Origin: Vicia villosa
Taxonomy: Eukaryota > Streptophyta > Magnoliopsida > Fabales > Fabaceae
Reading direction: 5' to 3'
Length of the DNA: 64,000 bases
Assembly (NCBI RefSeq): GCF_029867415.1
Contig: NC_081184.1
Span: 78,094,364 to 78,158,363, forward strand
Shown here: piece by piece, positions 33,067 through 45,807 of the stretch
How positions within the stretch are numbered: position 1 is the first letter of the stretch
Layout of the letters: every line of letters starts with the position of its first letter
Program-made: the position numbers and the translations under genes
The notes under the pieces: model-generated
What the model was told of the DNA's origin: nothing
Seen by the model: the letters and a program-made list of their open reading frames with translations, nothing else
Databases searched by the model: none

Positions 33067-33569
33067 TACATGTTGTGCAAGATATAGATAACTTCATCAT
33101 ATGTGTCACAATATTTGCTTATACAATTATTTATAAATTGTAATTTATTGAATGCTAGTAATAATTAACAGCTTTTTTACCAAAGTGTAGCACCTGTCAC
33201 AAGGTGCAAACTCTTGTTAGTCCTTGTTAGTAAAATGAAACTTATATTTTTTGTCCAACCACTAATCAAACTATAAATATACTTATTTAATTTGTTTACA
33301 GCCTCAGTGTACCTATATTAATGAGGATCATAAAAGACATCTTAACCATGTTTACAAACTACCTATATTAATGAGGATCATAAAAGACATCTTAACCATG
33401 TTTTCAAAGTTTTTAGTGTCTAAGGATTAGAGTGTGAACTCCATTTTCATCTAAGATTTTAGCTCTTGTTAAACAGTCTCTAATATATTTGAATTAAGAT
33501 AATATGAGGGAGCTTTTAGATTGAAATTTAACCTTAATTCCATTGTGATATAACTTCTTTAGACCAACG
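33067..33569 (+). other. 3' flank of CslB gene 2, with a 50-bp tandem duplication
   Basis: Aligns in parts with 18025-18260 and 23810-24420 around gene 1. The segments 33311-33360 and 33361-33410 are near-identical 50-bp repeats. The homology stops at 33570, where an inverted LTR begins. Confidence 0.7.
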
Positions 33570-34541
33570 TGTCACTACCGCGAAAAAAGACAGAGTCGCC
33601 ACTAAACTATATTTATCCGAGCATGGAAAATAAAATATCATGATAACCTCAAACAAGGGGAAGGAGATGATATCGCAACCAAACTCGGGTCCGATAGTTG
33701 ATTACTCAAGGGGAATGTGTTAGCATCCCTCACGTACGTAGTGCTCTACGGGATCCACTCTTATGTAATGCTTACTTGCTAAGGGAATGCATACTATGAG
33801 TTATAAAGGGAAAACAAAATAATGTTATTATTGATCTCTCCAGAGTTTCTTGAACCCTGTGCCTAGGTATCCCTAATGTGTAATTGAGAAAACAGAGTGT
33901 CGTAGTTCTTTTGAAAAGTTTTTGTTTTGTTTGTTGTGAGTTTTTTATGGACAAGGCTAACTTGTCTTTATTGAAAAGGTTTTAAAAATAAAAGAGCTCT
34001 AAGGAAAAAAGAGTTTGCATTTGTTGCATGCTTTTTGTAGGAGAATACCTCAAGTGGTCTTCCAAAGTTGGGGGTACACGAGTACTTCTCCTTCACTTGT
34101 GAAGGTGTTTAAACATTTTGAAGTGTTTTTGAATTTTTTTATAACAAAAGAGTAATTGTCTTAAAAGAATTCAAAAGAATGAATAAAAGTATAAGGGAAC
34201 TTGGTCCTATTTGATATCCTATAGTATGGAATTAATTTTGGGATATTAAGGGAATCTCTATCCTAAAGTTTTCATGTAAGATAACCATGAGCTTCCATTG
34301 TTATTCTTTATTATTTTCTTGCCACATGATCCATATTCTTCCATTTGGATGTTGTGCATAAATGTCCATCCAATTCCAATTATAACCGAAACAACTTATA
34401 ATTTTTGTTATTGCTCTGAATTATGTGATTGGCATTTTATGTTTGGTTAAAATATAGTAGCAGAAACATGTAATAGGATGTATAGAACTTGCAAATATAA
34501 ATAAGTACAAAACAGGTACAACAGCAAGATGTCCTATGGAA
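33570..34541 (-). repeat. Truncated Ogre-like LTR (3' part), inverted
   Basis: Reading leftward, the sequence ends at 33570 in ...GGTAGTGACA. It carries the usual 3'-LTR landmarks: TGGCGACTCT (complement of 33592-33601), the hairpin region around 33690-33760 and the two-hairpin motif around 33840-33910. The upstream part is missing, probably cut by the Maximus-like LTR on its right. It interrupts the CslB gene 2 flank. Confidence 0.65.
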
Positions 34542-35440
34542 TGTTGAGACATGTTCTGTGACATCATGTCTTATGAGATGTCATATGCAGAAACTCATGA
34601 CATCGCGCCTTCTGAGCTGGAATATGAAAGACTTAGTATGTACTCAACAAATGTAGAATATTCAATGGAATATTATCTAATCCTATGTGGCGCAGATTTA
34701 AAGGTCAAAAGAATCAATTCAGAATATTAAAGATTATGCAGTTTCTAATTATGGAGATAATTTAGGAATCTAATGATTGAAGACCTAACTTTTAGCAGAA
34801 GATTTCTGCTGATTTGTAACAGCAAATATAGCTGTGATTGTAAGCCCAAGTCCTGTTGGGAATAGGTTATAGATAGAAAGATTTGTAACCTAGTTTAGGA
34901 AGCAAGCCTTGTATTGAAAATATGTAATCATTAGGGTTTGTCAAGGAAGATCACGCGGGATGTGGGATGGATGTCATGTTCTTCTCAAAACCTGTAGGTA
35001 AGAGAAGTATTGTTCATGGAGGAAGCTTTGAAGCAACTCTAAGTTGTATTTATTTGAATGCTTAGTATGTTGGAAATTAGGCCGTCGATGCAGTGGCTGA
35101 GGTGTTGACTGCTAGACATCATTGTGTTGATTGGGAGTGGAATGGAGATATTCCATATCTAGGAAGTACCTAGTTTCAAGGGTCATTAGGTAGTTATTAA
35201 GTGAGAAGTTGTATACGAGGGAGTTTAACTTTGAATTGATACTACTAATAGTGAACTTCATCCCTGGCTTGGTAGCCCCAAAGTAGGTTGATTGAACCGA
35301 ACTGGGTGAACAATTTTGTTGTGTTTTTATTACTTTCCTGCATTGTTAGTTGTATTCCCACCTTGTCTATTTTTATAATGTCAGATCAGATGTCAAGACA
35401 TCCTTATATGACATCTGAGTCTGCTATAACCAGAATTTCA
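34542..35440 (+). repeat. Maximus/SIRE-like copia LTR (degenerate), followed by PBS remnant
   Basis: The start TGTTGAGACATG and end ACCAGAATTTCA resemble legume Maximus-type LTRs. Immediately after it, ATTAGTATTAAAGCGGG (35441-35457) looks like a decayed initiator-Met primer site (TGGTATCAGAGC type). It repeats the motif GACAT..ATGTC. The interior is missing because the next inverted LTR begins at 35463. The left boundary is uncertain by tens of bases. Confidence 0.5.
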
Positions 35441-36109
35441 ATTAGTATTAAAGCGGGTGTGGTGTCGTTTTTTTACCTCCCCGTTTCACTGGGGAGGATG
35501 GCACGCTAAACCCTTCACGCGAAATTTTGAAGGAGAGAAGCGCCCTTGTGGGATGAATTTTGTTTCAGTTCTTCCTATGATAGCACACGAACTTTTTAAT
35601 TATCCTACGAGGAGGAAGGGGAAAAAGATCTCAAATAAACCCTAGGAGTTTTCTAAGTGTGGGAATTCACCTAGACTAGAAATTCTGGAGTCCGGGAGGT
35701 CGGTTATATATAGGGAAGGTTTTAAACACCCAACATATCCGTAGTACTCTACGGGAACCTTCTCTGTGACTATGTGTTTGTGTTTGCTGCTAATTGATTG
35801 GGAAAGTTTCTCCTTTGTGTTAGGAGAAGGTGTTGAGTTGAATTAAAAAAGACAGACTGACTGACTATTTTTGGTTTTTTAATAGCTCGTTGAGATTCCT
35901 TGTGAACCTCATGCCTACGTATCCCTAATGGAAGTCAGAGCTTTTTGTAGTTCGGGGAACTAATTAGGGAAATTAATTGTTTTTGGTGCCTTGCTTGAAG
36001 CTCAATGTTGAAGCTTGAATTAAATCTCTATTTACAGTAAAGAGACATGAAGTCATCTCTACAGAGAGGTATTTCTACTATTCCACCACAAGGAAATAGA
36101 AATGATATT

Positions 36110-36680
36110 TTTCTGCCTTGTACAAAGCCCAAGGTTGTGGCTACTTGACGGGGAAGGACTCACTGGGGAGACTCTATTATCTGCCTTGTACAAAGCCCAA
36201 GGTTGTCGCTGACTCTGGATAAGGCAATACCTATAAGTAGGGTTTTGACTCTAAGGGGAGTATGTGCCTTGTACAAAGCCCAAGGTTGAGGCTGACTTTT
36301 TAATGGGCAAAGATCTACCAGTGTGGGATATTTTGACTCTGAGGGGATTACTCTATTGTTTAAAGACTAAAGGTTGACCCTACCGAGGATTGTGCTTTTG
36401 TTAAGCAGGTATTGATGAATGAAAGACCCAGGTTTGAAGATTGACTCTATTGGGGAATTTGTTTGAGTGATTGATCTAGACTCTATTGAGGAGTTTTGAA
36501 GGTTTGGGAAGTGATTTTGGAAGCTAACCCTTTCCAGGAAATTTGACTCAGCTAGTGAGATTATCTTTTAAAAATTGAATTTTTGGAAGCTAACCCTTTC
36601 TAGGGATTTATGACTTTAAAGGACTGATTTTGGAGGTTAACCCTTTCCAGGGAATTATGACTTTAAAGGAGGAGTGGTTA
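36110..36680 (-). repeat. Local tandem repeats inside inverted LTR E3
   Basis: Phrases such as TGCCTTGTACAAAGCCCAAG (three copies, about 36113-36290) and GCTAACCCTTTCCAGG (three copies, about 36520-36650) recur with spacers, typical of the variable middle of large Ogre LTRs. Confidence 0.7.
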
Positions 36681-38269
36681 ACTATTTGAGACTTCTTGTT
36701 TAGAGCCCAAGATTAAGGCTGACTCTGACTGAGGATAGACAGATTGAAACCTTGACTCTACTAAAGAGGAGATTATATGAAAATTAAGGTGACAAAGACT
36801 GTCCATGTCTCTCATTCCAAAAGGTGTACTCAATACTGAGATTGAGACATTCTTAGCTTATTTAAAGCATGGTTTTAGGAATAGAAGAAACTCACCACGG
36901 TAGGTTAAAAGGTGACTAAAGACCTGATCCTATGTTTATAAGAAACCTGATGGGTCCTTGTATACAAGCTCAAGAGAAAGCTGGGAATATGCTTTTAAGA
37001 AGCCTGTGGGTCCTTGTATTGTAAGCCCAAGAGGAGGCTAATCGAAGGTCATCGAGGGTCCTTGTTATAGAACAAGAGAAAACTATGTGGTTTTGAACTT
37101 ATTTTGGCTCTAAGCAAATGGGTAAGAGGTTTCACCGGGAATAATTCCTCTTGGGTGGATGTGTCCTATTTTTGGTTCTAAGGCTTTTTTTTTCAAGATG
37201 TTTCACCGGGAATAATTCATCTTGAGGTTTGAACTAAAGATCTCTAATTAGGAAAGAGCCTTCACCGGGAAGACATTCTCAATCCTATGCTATATTCCTA
37301 TAATATATATACAATTTATATTTGACAGTAGTTTAAATGAAAGCTTGTAAATTGAAAGCTATAAAGCCTAACCTGGATCGAGTGGAGGCCTTTGAAAGAT
37401 GTATGTACAAAGCCTTACCTGTAGCTTGGTTATTTATTGATAACAGTTGAATGTTTATTGAAAACAGTTAAATGTTTTTTAAAACAGAAGAAGTGAGGAT
37501 GGACACTAGGTCACATAGGTATCTGAAGAGTTTCGCCGAGAATAATGCGCTTCAAATACTAGAAGAATGTTTTGAAAACAGATGAGAAGATTTTGTAAAT
37601 ACAGTTTTTGAAAACAAACTATGAAAATAAAAAGGTGTTGGGTCTTACACTCTATTAGAGGCCCACTGAAATGATTTACTATTTATGAGAAACAATTGAT
37701 TGAAATTGATTATTGTTGTGAAGATAGCTGAATGAATGTATTTGAAAGTTGAAAATAAAATGAAAAAAGGGCTTGGGACTTACACTCTATTAGAGGCCCA
37801 CTGAAATGATTTACTGTTTATGAGAAACAGTTGAAAATGATGGTTTGAAATGATACAAGGTTTTGTTGTTTGAAAACCTTGATCGTCTGTCTAATCGGAG
37901 ATTGAAAACAGTTTTGAAAATTGACAAAAATCAACTTAATTATGTTAAAAGCAAAGCCTATACCTAATTAAGACCTAAAGGATTAGGGTTTATCACAAGA
38001 ATATGTACAAGAGATTAAGTTTTGAAAATCAAATGAAAACTATATTTTTTAAAGTATTAAAATATACTTAAAACATATGATTTTAAACCTAATTAAAACA
38101 TGTTGAAATAATATATTTTTTGTGATTTTTTTGGATATTCTCAAAATAGGTGTATTAAATGAGAAGTGTGTGAAAAATCAAGTGAAAATGATTTAATTTG
38201 ATGGGTGAATTAATTATTTGAAGTTGTAAATAAAAATGAAAGAAAATAGTGGTAAAAAAATATGGTTTG

Positions 38270-38345
38270 GTCTTGCCAAGGGTTGAACTCACACCCTATA
38301 GGCTACCAAACAAAATAATTACCAACTGAGCCACGCCCTTGGTCC
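38270..38345 (-). other. tRNA-like module 1 in inverted LTR E3
   Basis: On the minus strand, A box TGGCTCAGTTGG (complement of 38322-38333) and B box GAGTTCAACC (complement of 38281-38290). The outer 7-nt segments 38276-38282 and 38336-38342 are perfect complements, giving an acceptor-like helix. Confidence 0.55.
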
Positions 38346-38403
38346 ATGTGATTATATGTGAAGGCAAAGCATAAAAATGGTTTGGAAAATAAAATGAACA
38401 AAA

Positions 38404-38475
38404 GGTCTGAGGGGGGATCGAACCCCAGACCTAAGGCAAGGCAAGACTTTAGACGCTCGCTGTAACCATTGGGAC
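38404..38475 (-). other. tRNA-like module 2 in inverted LTR E3
   Basis: On the minus strand, B box GGGTTCGATCC (complement of 38415-38425) sits in a good T-arm (GGGG/CCCC) with flanking GGTCTG/CAGACC complementarity. A weaker A-box-like CCCAATGGTTACAGCGAGC precedes it. Confidence 0.5.
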
Positions 38476-40718
38476 ACTACGATGAATTCGTAGATGACAC
38501 GCCTATCATTCAAAATAAAATAAACTCATTCCTGGGAAATTTGAAAAATGGCGCCACCATCTTCATTTTGAACCTCACGATTTCAAATTTCGGGAAATCC
38601 TATCTCCCTCAATTCTCCACCAAATCCAAAGATGTAAACATGGACTTTGCTCATTTTTGAACAAGGATCATGATGGTATCCTTTAATTTCATTTATTTTT
38701 AGTGTAATTCAAAATTCGAACACATGAACACTAAGAACCCTAAAACTGAAAATTAACATGAAATACTCTATATGCATGATATGATGCAATTGACTGAGGG
38801 TTAATGATCCTCTCAGGTGCAGAAACTGGCTGGTATAACAAGTTTTTATTTATGAGACATGAATTATAGAGTTTGAAGTTTTTGAAGCTTACCTCTGAAA
38901 TGAAGACCCAGCTCTGACCAAAGTGGGTTACAGAGCTGTTGTAGCAATCCCACTAGCTTCAGTGATCCCCAGGAAGGTGTTGAGATGCTTAGCTTGGGTT
39001 AGAACTCCCCAGAACCTCTTGCTCGACCTCAACTGATGTAGCTCCAAGTGAGAGGTGAAGATGATGATTCTCCACGTACAGAAGTGTTCCAGGTGTTTGG
39101 ATCACTTCTAAATACCTCCCTTGGTGTGTTTGAATACTTACTTTCAAAGGAAGAGCTCTAGTTTGAAGAATCTGAGTCTTCTTGTCAAATAACCTTTGAA
39201 AAACCTAAGTATGAGGGAGGGAGAGAGAAAGCAATTTTTCTGTTGCTTTGGTGTGTCTAATTACTGAGGTATGCTCTTCTATTTATAGGAAAAGAGTTCA
39301 GTGTATTTGCAGAGAGTGAGCTTTGCTTAATGAGGTTAACTTGGTTTCTTGGTTATGAAGGAATTTCAAAAATATCCAAAATGCAATGATGGCAATTTTG
39401 ATTCCACTTGATCAATCCCTTAGCCACCGATTTTGTGTGATCTTAGTGGACAATTCTATTGCATAAGTGAACTCTAATTGGCTTAGGAGAAGATTCTTTG
39501 GTGATTCATCAAGATTCCAATTTTGTAATGATTACTTAATCACATGGCATTGAATTCTTGCAACATGGCCAAAAATGATGAAATAGTGCATTTGATTCCT
39601 CCAAATCTCTTCTGATATCTCATGGACGAGGATGCATCAATTGGTATAGGCATTGGTACAAAGTTTGCAAAAATTCAAATTTGAACATGACCTATAATTT
39701 CTCTTCATGAGCCCAACTTTGCACAAGCATAACTCTTAGCTCAAAATGAATTTGGAGAAGGTTGAGCACAATTTGGAAAGCCCTTAACATGTATTTCAAT
39801 TCATTAGTTTGGAGTTTCTTCAAAATCATTTGGGAAAATTGTGTAAAATGGGCCTAAAGTTTGAAGAAAATTAGGTTAAAAAACACTTAGAACTTTTCTA
39901 AGTGTTTATGACCTATAACTTTTAAAGCTCATATCTCTTAAATGATTTATGACCTATAACTTTTTGTTTAATTTTTTATCCTTGATGGATTTTCTTGATT
40001 TTCTTTGGTAAAATGACTTCAATAATCATATATTGATGATAGTGATCCTTAAAAGTCAAGGTTTGATCCAAAACCTTAAAATTCAAAGGTGTTCTTGTAC
40101 AATTGACTTTTTCCAGATGAAGTGCAATCTTGGACTTTTGTGATGAATCAAATTCTTCTCCTCAAATGGATGATATGAATGGAATATATTGAGGTAATAG
40201 AAGTTCTTGAGCCATGTTTTGAATTGTGGAGCCATGTCCTGATTAAAAGTCAACTGTCCAGGTGAATTAGGTCAAAAACCCTAATTTGTAGGCCAGATGA
40301 AATTGATGATTGTAGATCTTGAATTGAGGTACAATTCCCATTGGATATTTTCATAGGGATAATTTGAGGATGATTGAACACTTAGAGTGATGTCCTGGAG
40401 ATTTTTAGGGTTTCCCAAATATGGTCCCTGATTTCAGTCCTTGATGGGCTCAAAACCCTAGTTTAGTGACCTGAGCAAACCTGAGTCCTGATGACTGGTG
40501 TCTAATCAATCATAGGTTAATGGATGAATAATTTGAGTCTTGTGATTGTATTAGAAGTTATTCTCTTATTGATTGATCCTTTGCCTGAACGCCTTTATCC
40601 TTGAGCATCCTTGATTTAGTACCAGATAAACAAGTAACTGCTCTGAGTACCTGTCTTGAGTTTGATGAAATGTCTGGAGGTGTGATATCTCAGAGGGGGT
40701 CAAAATTAGTGTATGACA

Positions 40719-40990
40719 TTAATATTGAAGCTTCACTCAGTTCATAAATCAGAGAGAGTTTGATACAATTGCTCAAAGAATTCTCAGATGTCTTCGCTTG
40801 GTCCTATCAGGATATGCCAGGGTTGGATACCAGTATAGTGGAGCATCACTTGCCATTAAAATCAGAATGCCCTTCCGGTCAAGCAAAAATTGAGAAGAAC
40901 TCATCCGGAGATGGCCATGAAAATCAAAGAGGAAGTACAAAAGTAAATCAACGCTGGTTTCCTCGTCACTTCAGAATACCCTCCGACTTG
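40719..40990 (+). pseudogene. Fragment of Ogre-type gypsy pol (start of reverse transcriptase)
   Basis: In frame from about 40720, residues include FSDVFAWSYQDMPGLD, the hallmark region just before the RT fingers of Tat/Ogre polyproteins. The downstream match continues only by switching frame twice. It is a short broken relic bounded by E3 on the left and by a reverse copia fragment on the right. Confidence 0.75.
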
Positions 40991-43670
40991 TGATAGCATT
41001 TAACAATATAGTTCTTAACTTGTGATGATTCTTGAATTCTTTCTTTTGGTCATCACTCATAGCTTGTCTTATAATCTTGACTCCATGAGTGTTTACAGGA
41101 TGTGTGTAACCATCCAAGACTAGATCCCATAAGTCACCATCTTGACAAAAAAGAAAATTTCGAGTCTATCCTTCCAATACTCAAAATTTTCACCATCAAA
41201 GACTGGTGGTCTATTGTAACCATTGAAGTTGTTGATTCCATTGTTACCATTGTTGTTTTGCTCAGGAGTAGGGGTTGGAATTGTATCAACCATTTTATGG
41301 TTTTCTCCCTGAATCTTTTGTCTAACACGGTTAAGTGCTTGCACCTAGAACCGGCGCTCTGATGCCAATTGAAGGAATGAAAAACACTTAGAAAGGGGGC
41401 ATTGAATAAGTGTAACTTTAAAAACTTGGAAGATAAAAATAATCAACACAATGATTTTTATCCTGGTTCATTGTTAACCAAACTACTCCAGTCCGCCCCC
41501 TTAGAGTGATTTACCTCAACTGAGGATTTAATCCACTAATCCAACTGATTACAATGGTTTTCCACTTAGATAACCTCTAAGTCTACTAGAGTCTAAGATC
41601 ATAACTTGATCACTCTAGGAATCCTTTTACAATCAATCTAAAATAAATGTTTACAAGAGTTTAGAATGCTTCTAAACAGCTGTAATCACAACTGATATTT
41701 CTCTTAAGCTCTAGTTCTTAACACTCACTAAGTGTCATACCCCAAAATTTTCCCATCTCATTTCATCTTCAAGGGTTCAAGGCTCACTGGTTAAACTCAA
41801 GTCATTCTCTCCTATTCAAAGGGTTTTCAAATTAGGGTTTTGGATTTGCTAAGGAGAAAAGATGTGTCATGGGTTCCAATGGATTTCATAGGGTTTATTA
41901 GGGTTCAAGTTATCTCCATGTCAAAAGTCAAGCTTCAATTCCAAGGATTGCTCATTCAAATGCTCAGAAGATCCACAATCGACTAGTGTGACCTAAAAGT
42001 CAACTATGGTCAAATTACAGTCAAAACTCTTGATTTTCTGTCAACATCAACCTCTTGAAATATTATTCATCATTTGATCAAGGGTTGATCATGATCTATC
42101 AAGGGAAGCTTCAAAATCAACAAATTAAGGTTTCTATGAGAAAAGTCAACTCAACTTTGACTGGCCATAACTTTCATATGGAGTATAAAAAATTTCCCAA
42201 CCAAAGCCTATTATGAAGGAAATTGGATTCTCTACAACTTTGTCTCTCACATGCCAAGGCCAGAAATGCTTCATTCAAGAGATATGGTCCAATACATTTT
42301 AAGGTCCTCCAAAAGGTCATTAAAAGGTCATCTATTTCAAAAGCCCATAACATTAGCATGGAAGCTTCAATTGAGATGAAACTAAAAGGGTCATTTAGAG
42401 GACTCTTTAAGCTTTCCAAAAAGTCCAAGAACACCTCCATATGATAAAAAATGAGGGAATTATGGGTTGCACAAGTTTGTCGATTTTGAGAAAATACACC
42501 TAATGCAAAGTGGCCAATATTTGAATTTTGAGCTAATGGGCCTAAGTTTAAGTTTCTAAACAGGATCATGAGTGAATTATAAGCCCATAGATCCACTTTT
42601 TATTCTTCTTACTTATTTATTTTATTATATTGAGGTTTTATTCATAAAAAGTCAATTTAAATTAAATAAATAATAAGAATAATCAAAGATTGGTGTGAGA
42701 TCTTATTTTTATAAAAAATGGAGCAATATATTTAGGAAAAATCAAAGGAATTTCGTGAAGAGAAAAAATATATAATTTGAACCAAAATAGCATGTTTTGC
42801 ATGATTTTCTCAATCAAATATTTTCTCAAGACAATCATGGATTTCTTCCATGTTTCCAACCCTAATCTGATTCTCTATATAAACACAATACTTTAAGCCA
42901 AAGAGGGACGAAAAATTGGCCAAGGAAGACTAGCGTTTCCAAGTTCCAAATATTCAAGAATAGGTGAGTTTTCATATCTATCATTCCAAACAATCTAGAG
43001 ACCAAAGATTCATTCTATTATATTCTCAAGGTAAGGTAGAGTAAGTATATGTGAATTGCAGCATGTGAAAATGCCTACAGCATTCACGCCACGTTCATCA
43101 TATTCATTTTTTTTTTTGGTTTTTGGATCTAACGTTATACTGTGTTTCAATGCAATGTGACCATTTGTATGAGTTGTTGGTGTGTAATAGGGAGGCTTTG
43201 AATCACTGGAATGAAGTTATAGGGCCGGAATCACGTTCCACCATTATTAGGGCATGATGAAGTTTCCTTTTCGTGTTCGTATTTCCAGGAGTTTTTAAGC
43301 AAAACTAAGACCAAAACTAAGGGCATTTAGTTTTCTGGTCTCACGTTGTTTCTACAGGTTTTCATGTTCGAAGGTTTATCCGCAATAAAACGCGCAGCAA
43401 AATCTGCGGAAGAATCCGCAGGAAAATCAAAGGAAGAAGATGAACAAAAAATGATGTGTGGCTGTGTCTTATTTGTGGGTCAACCGAAACTCATCCTCTC
43501 TCCATGTGTGGCATAAATATGTTGGATGGTCAAAAAGTCTTGCCTTCTCTGTCTCTTCCTCATTGGCTCACTCCATCGGCTGGGTCCCACGCGCAGCCTT
43601 GTTTGACTTTCCATCAGTTATATTCGCTTATATATTTATTTTTTGTGTCCCAGTCTACTATCAGCAAATG

Positions 43671-43745
43671 CACGCAGGTCAATTGGCTGGGAGTGGAAGC
43701 TGGCAACCTAATAGACGCGAGTTCGATCCCCAGCGTCACATATTA
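43671..43745 (+). other. tRNA-like module in solo LTR E4
   Basis: A-box-like GGTCAATTGG (43677-43686) and B box GAGTTCGATCC (43719-43729), at the place in the LTR that corresponds to the E1 module. Stems are decayed, so it is not a tRNA gene. Confidence 0.5.
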
Positions 43746-44786
43746 TTTTTGATGAATTGTTTTCTTACGATTTGTTTACAGATCCAGGGCCTCTCTTTCA
43801 ATATAGCCTACGATGCACCTTCAAACATCATCATTGGATCTCCACCGGTTCAGATCCAACGTATCAGGATTGAAGGATCACCATAAACACTCCAGAATGT
43901 GCTCTAGAGGATTCTACGCCCATCAGCTTGTTAATCCTGGTTCCTTATTTTTTGTTTCTTGTTTTTTATTATTTAATATTTTGGTTTAAATTAATTATTT
44001 TACTTTTAGATTTAGGACTTTTAATTAACCTATTAATTAACCTAATAATTAAAATAGGAATATTTTTATGATAAGTTTTTTATTAATTTAATTTATTTTA
44101 ATTTAAGTAGGTTTAATTCTCACCCAAAAAACCATACAAAAAATCTAGAGAAGTTTATCAAGGTATTAGGGTTTTCCTAATCTCACTGGCCATTGGCCCT
44201 AGTATTAGGATTAGGATTTCTTAACCAACTCAGGTTTTTTAGCCAAACAATCTTAAATTTTATTTATTATTCGTTTCGATTAAATTATTGATCACGATGG
44301 GTAATAATCGATTATCTAACTATTTAATTAATTAAATTCAAATAGGGTTTATTTTACTAAAAGGTTTTAACCACTTTATTGGTTACGATGATTAGCGTGT
44401 TTTTTTATCAAATTCGTTATTATTTTTAATTAGATCTATTGATTATGAGGAGTAACGATAAATTAATAATTTAATTCTTAAAATACATTTATTTGCTAAA
44501 TAGTGATAATTGAATCTATCGATTAGAATTGTTAGCAATCCTTTACTAATCTATTAATTATGGTGATTAAACCTATTGATCATTGCGATTAATAGAACAA
44601 ATTAAAATCGGGGTTGTACGCCAAATCTTAAGACACTCTTTCATCAAACCAAAACTACGGATTTTCATCACTTCGATAAGGTAATTCAAAATACCTTGCA
44701 AACCACATATTTCAAAACTACAATAAGGTAATTCAAAATACCTTCAAACAACCTCATATTAAATCTAAGGCGTACAACCTTGCCCC

Positions 44787-44846
44787 GAACTACGTAGACT
44801 CTAATCCTCCATAAGGAGGTACGTAGGCACTTCACAACAAGGCGAG
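44787..44846 (+). other. Two-hairpin motif in solo LTR E4
   Basis: CTACGTA (44790-44796) pairs with TACGTAG (44820-44826). Inside it CCTCC (44806-44810) pairs with GGAGG (44815-44819). GGCGAG closes the motif, as in the other LTRs. The second small stem is weak here. Confidence 0.55.
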
Positions 44847-45807
44847 TCCCCTTCCCCAAAACCTCAATTCATTCAAATCTCACTTTTCGCCCTATTCATT
44901 TCCTTATCTATTAAACCTTAACATTTAGACATAAACCTTCACCTTAAACTCAAAACCTTAGGAAAGGGTTGAGGGTGTCTATCACCTTCCCTTGACCTAA
45001 ATATAATATCTTACCTCGAATCTCTTAACTGCGTAGGGTTTTCTATTCGCCCTGGTAGAATAGGTGGCGACTCTAAATTTTAATTTTTAGGGTAGGTTGC
45101 TACACTAAGATATTACAAAGTTGTGAGGTTGAAGATAAAGTTCTTTTTGTTTTTCAGTTTGACAATGTTTCTATAAGATTGCGCAAGAGTGTTGTATGCT
45201 GCTTCTGATCAGAACTTCTATATATAGGCGCTTGAGAGGAAATGACCGTTGGGATGCATTTAATGCTTTGTGTGAATTGTATAATGTTGCATTTAATGTT
45301 TCACACTTTTGTCAACTTCCTCGAGCCATGCTTTTCCTGCTTTTACTAACTTTGCCTTTTGTAGCTTCTAACGTTCCTTTTGTCAATCAGAGATTTGACA
45401 TTATAGCTTTTTCATCTGGTGCTTTCTTCTGGACTCAGGTTGTGAAGATTTATCATTTGAATATCAGAGTCTTCAGCTTTGGTGTAGATGCAACTTCTGT
45501 CTTCAGACTTTGAAGTGCTTTGAGTGTGATACCATCAGAGCTTCAGAGCTTGTACTTCTGACTGCCATCTTTTGATGCTTTCCAGATCATGTTCTAATTC
45601 TATAGGACCATCTTCTGATGTCTTACCACACCATGTTCTGATGAAACCATCCAGAACTTTCTGGGTCAGTGCTTCTGAACGCTGATTTGTGCATACTCTT
45701 TAATACTTTTCCTGAAATGGAAAACGTAAAGGATTAAAGTACCACATTGTCTTATACAAAATTCATGCATAATGTTATCATCAAAATAAATAATATTGAT
45801 CAGAACA

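Larger units (their letters stand above)
35463..40718 (-). repeat. E3: inverted Ogre-like LTR, about 5256 bp
   Basis: Reading leftward it begins TGTCATACACTAATTTTGACC at 40718 and ends AACGACA at 35463. It is the same broad family as the E5 LTR: both contain the phrases near the start about a lost GACTGAAATCAGGG block (40420 here, 48795 there). It has a TATA box (complement of 39279-39287), two tRNA-like modules, the two-hairpin motif near 35890-35950 and local tandem repeats (36110-36300, 36500-36680, 37640-37830). The flanks do not share a 5-bp duplication, so this is not a clean solo LTR. It may have recombined or lost its other half. No protein gene is supported inside. Confidence 0.65.
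41733..45104 (+). repeat. E4: Ogre-like solo LTR, 3372 bp, with target duplication CTAAG
   Basis: Begins TGTCATACCCC, ends GGTTGCTACA, and is flanked by CTAAG at 41728-41732 and 45105-45109. The interior of the element is gone, as after LTR-LTR recombination. Its first kilobase aligns with the E1 LTR (for example CATTTGATCAA.GGTTGATCATGAT). It carries a TATA box TATATAAA (42876-42883), a tRNA-like module (43671-43745), the two-hairpin motif (44787-44846), a hairpin at 44968-44996 and TGGCGACTCT at 45065-45074. Confidence 0.92.
40991..45807 (-). mobile_element. Reverse copia fragment: LTR (split by a solo LTR) plus gag start
   Basis: Reading leftward, a copia LTR starts TGTTCTGATCAATATT at 45807 and ends ...CCTTCA at 41370; without the 3377-bp insert it is about 1061 bp long. 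A Met-type primer site TTGGCATCAGAGC lies just beyond (complement of 41357-41369). Gag follows, with PPVFDGENFEYWKDRLE encoded near 41180-41240 and continuing after a frameshift (DLWDL...GYTHPV region, 41000-41125). The element is cut at about 40990. Maximus/SIRE or Angela-like affinity is likely. Confidence 0.7.
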
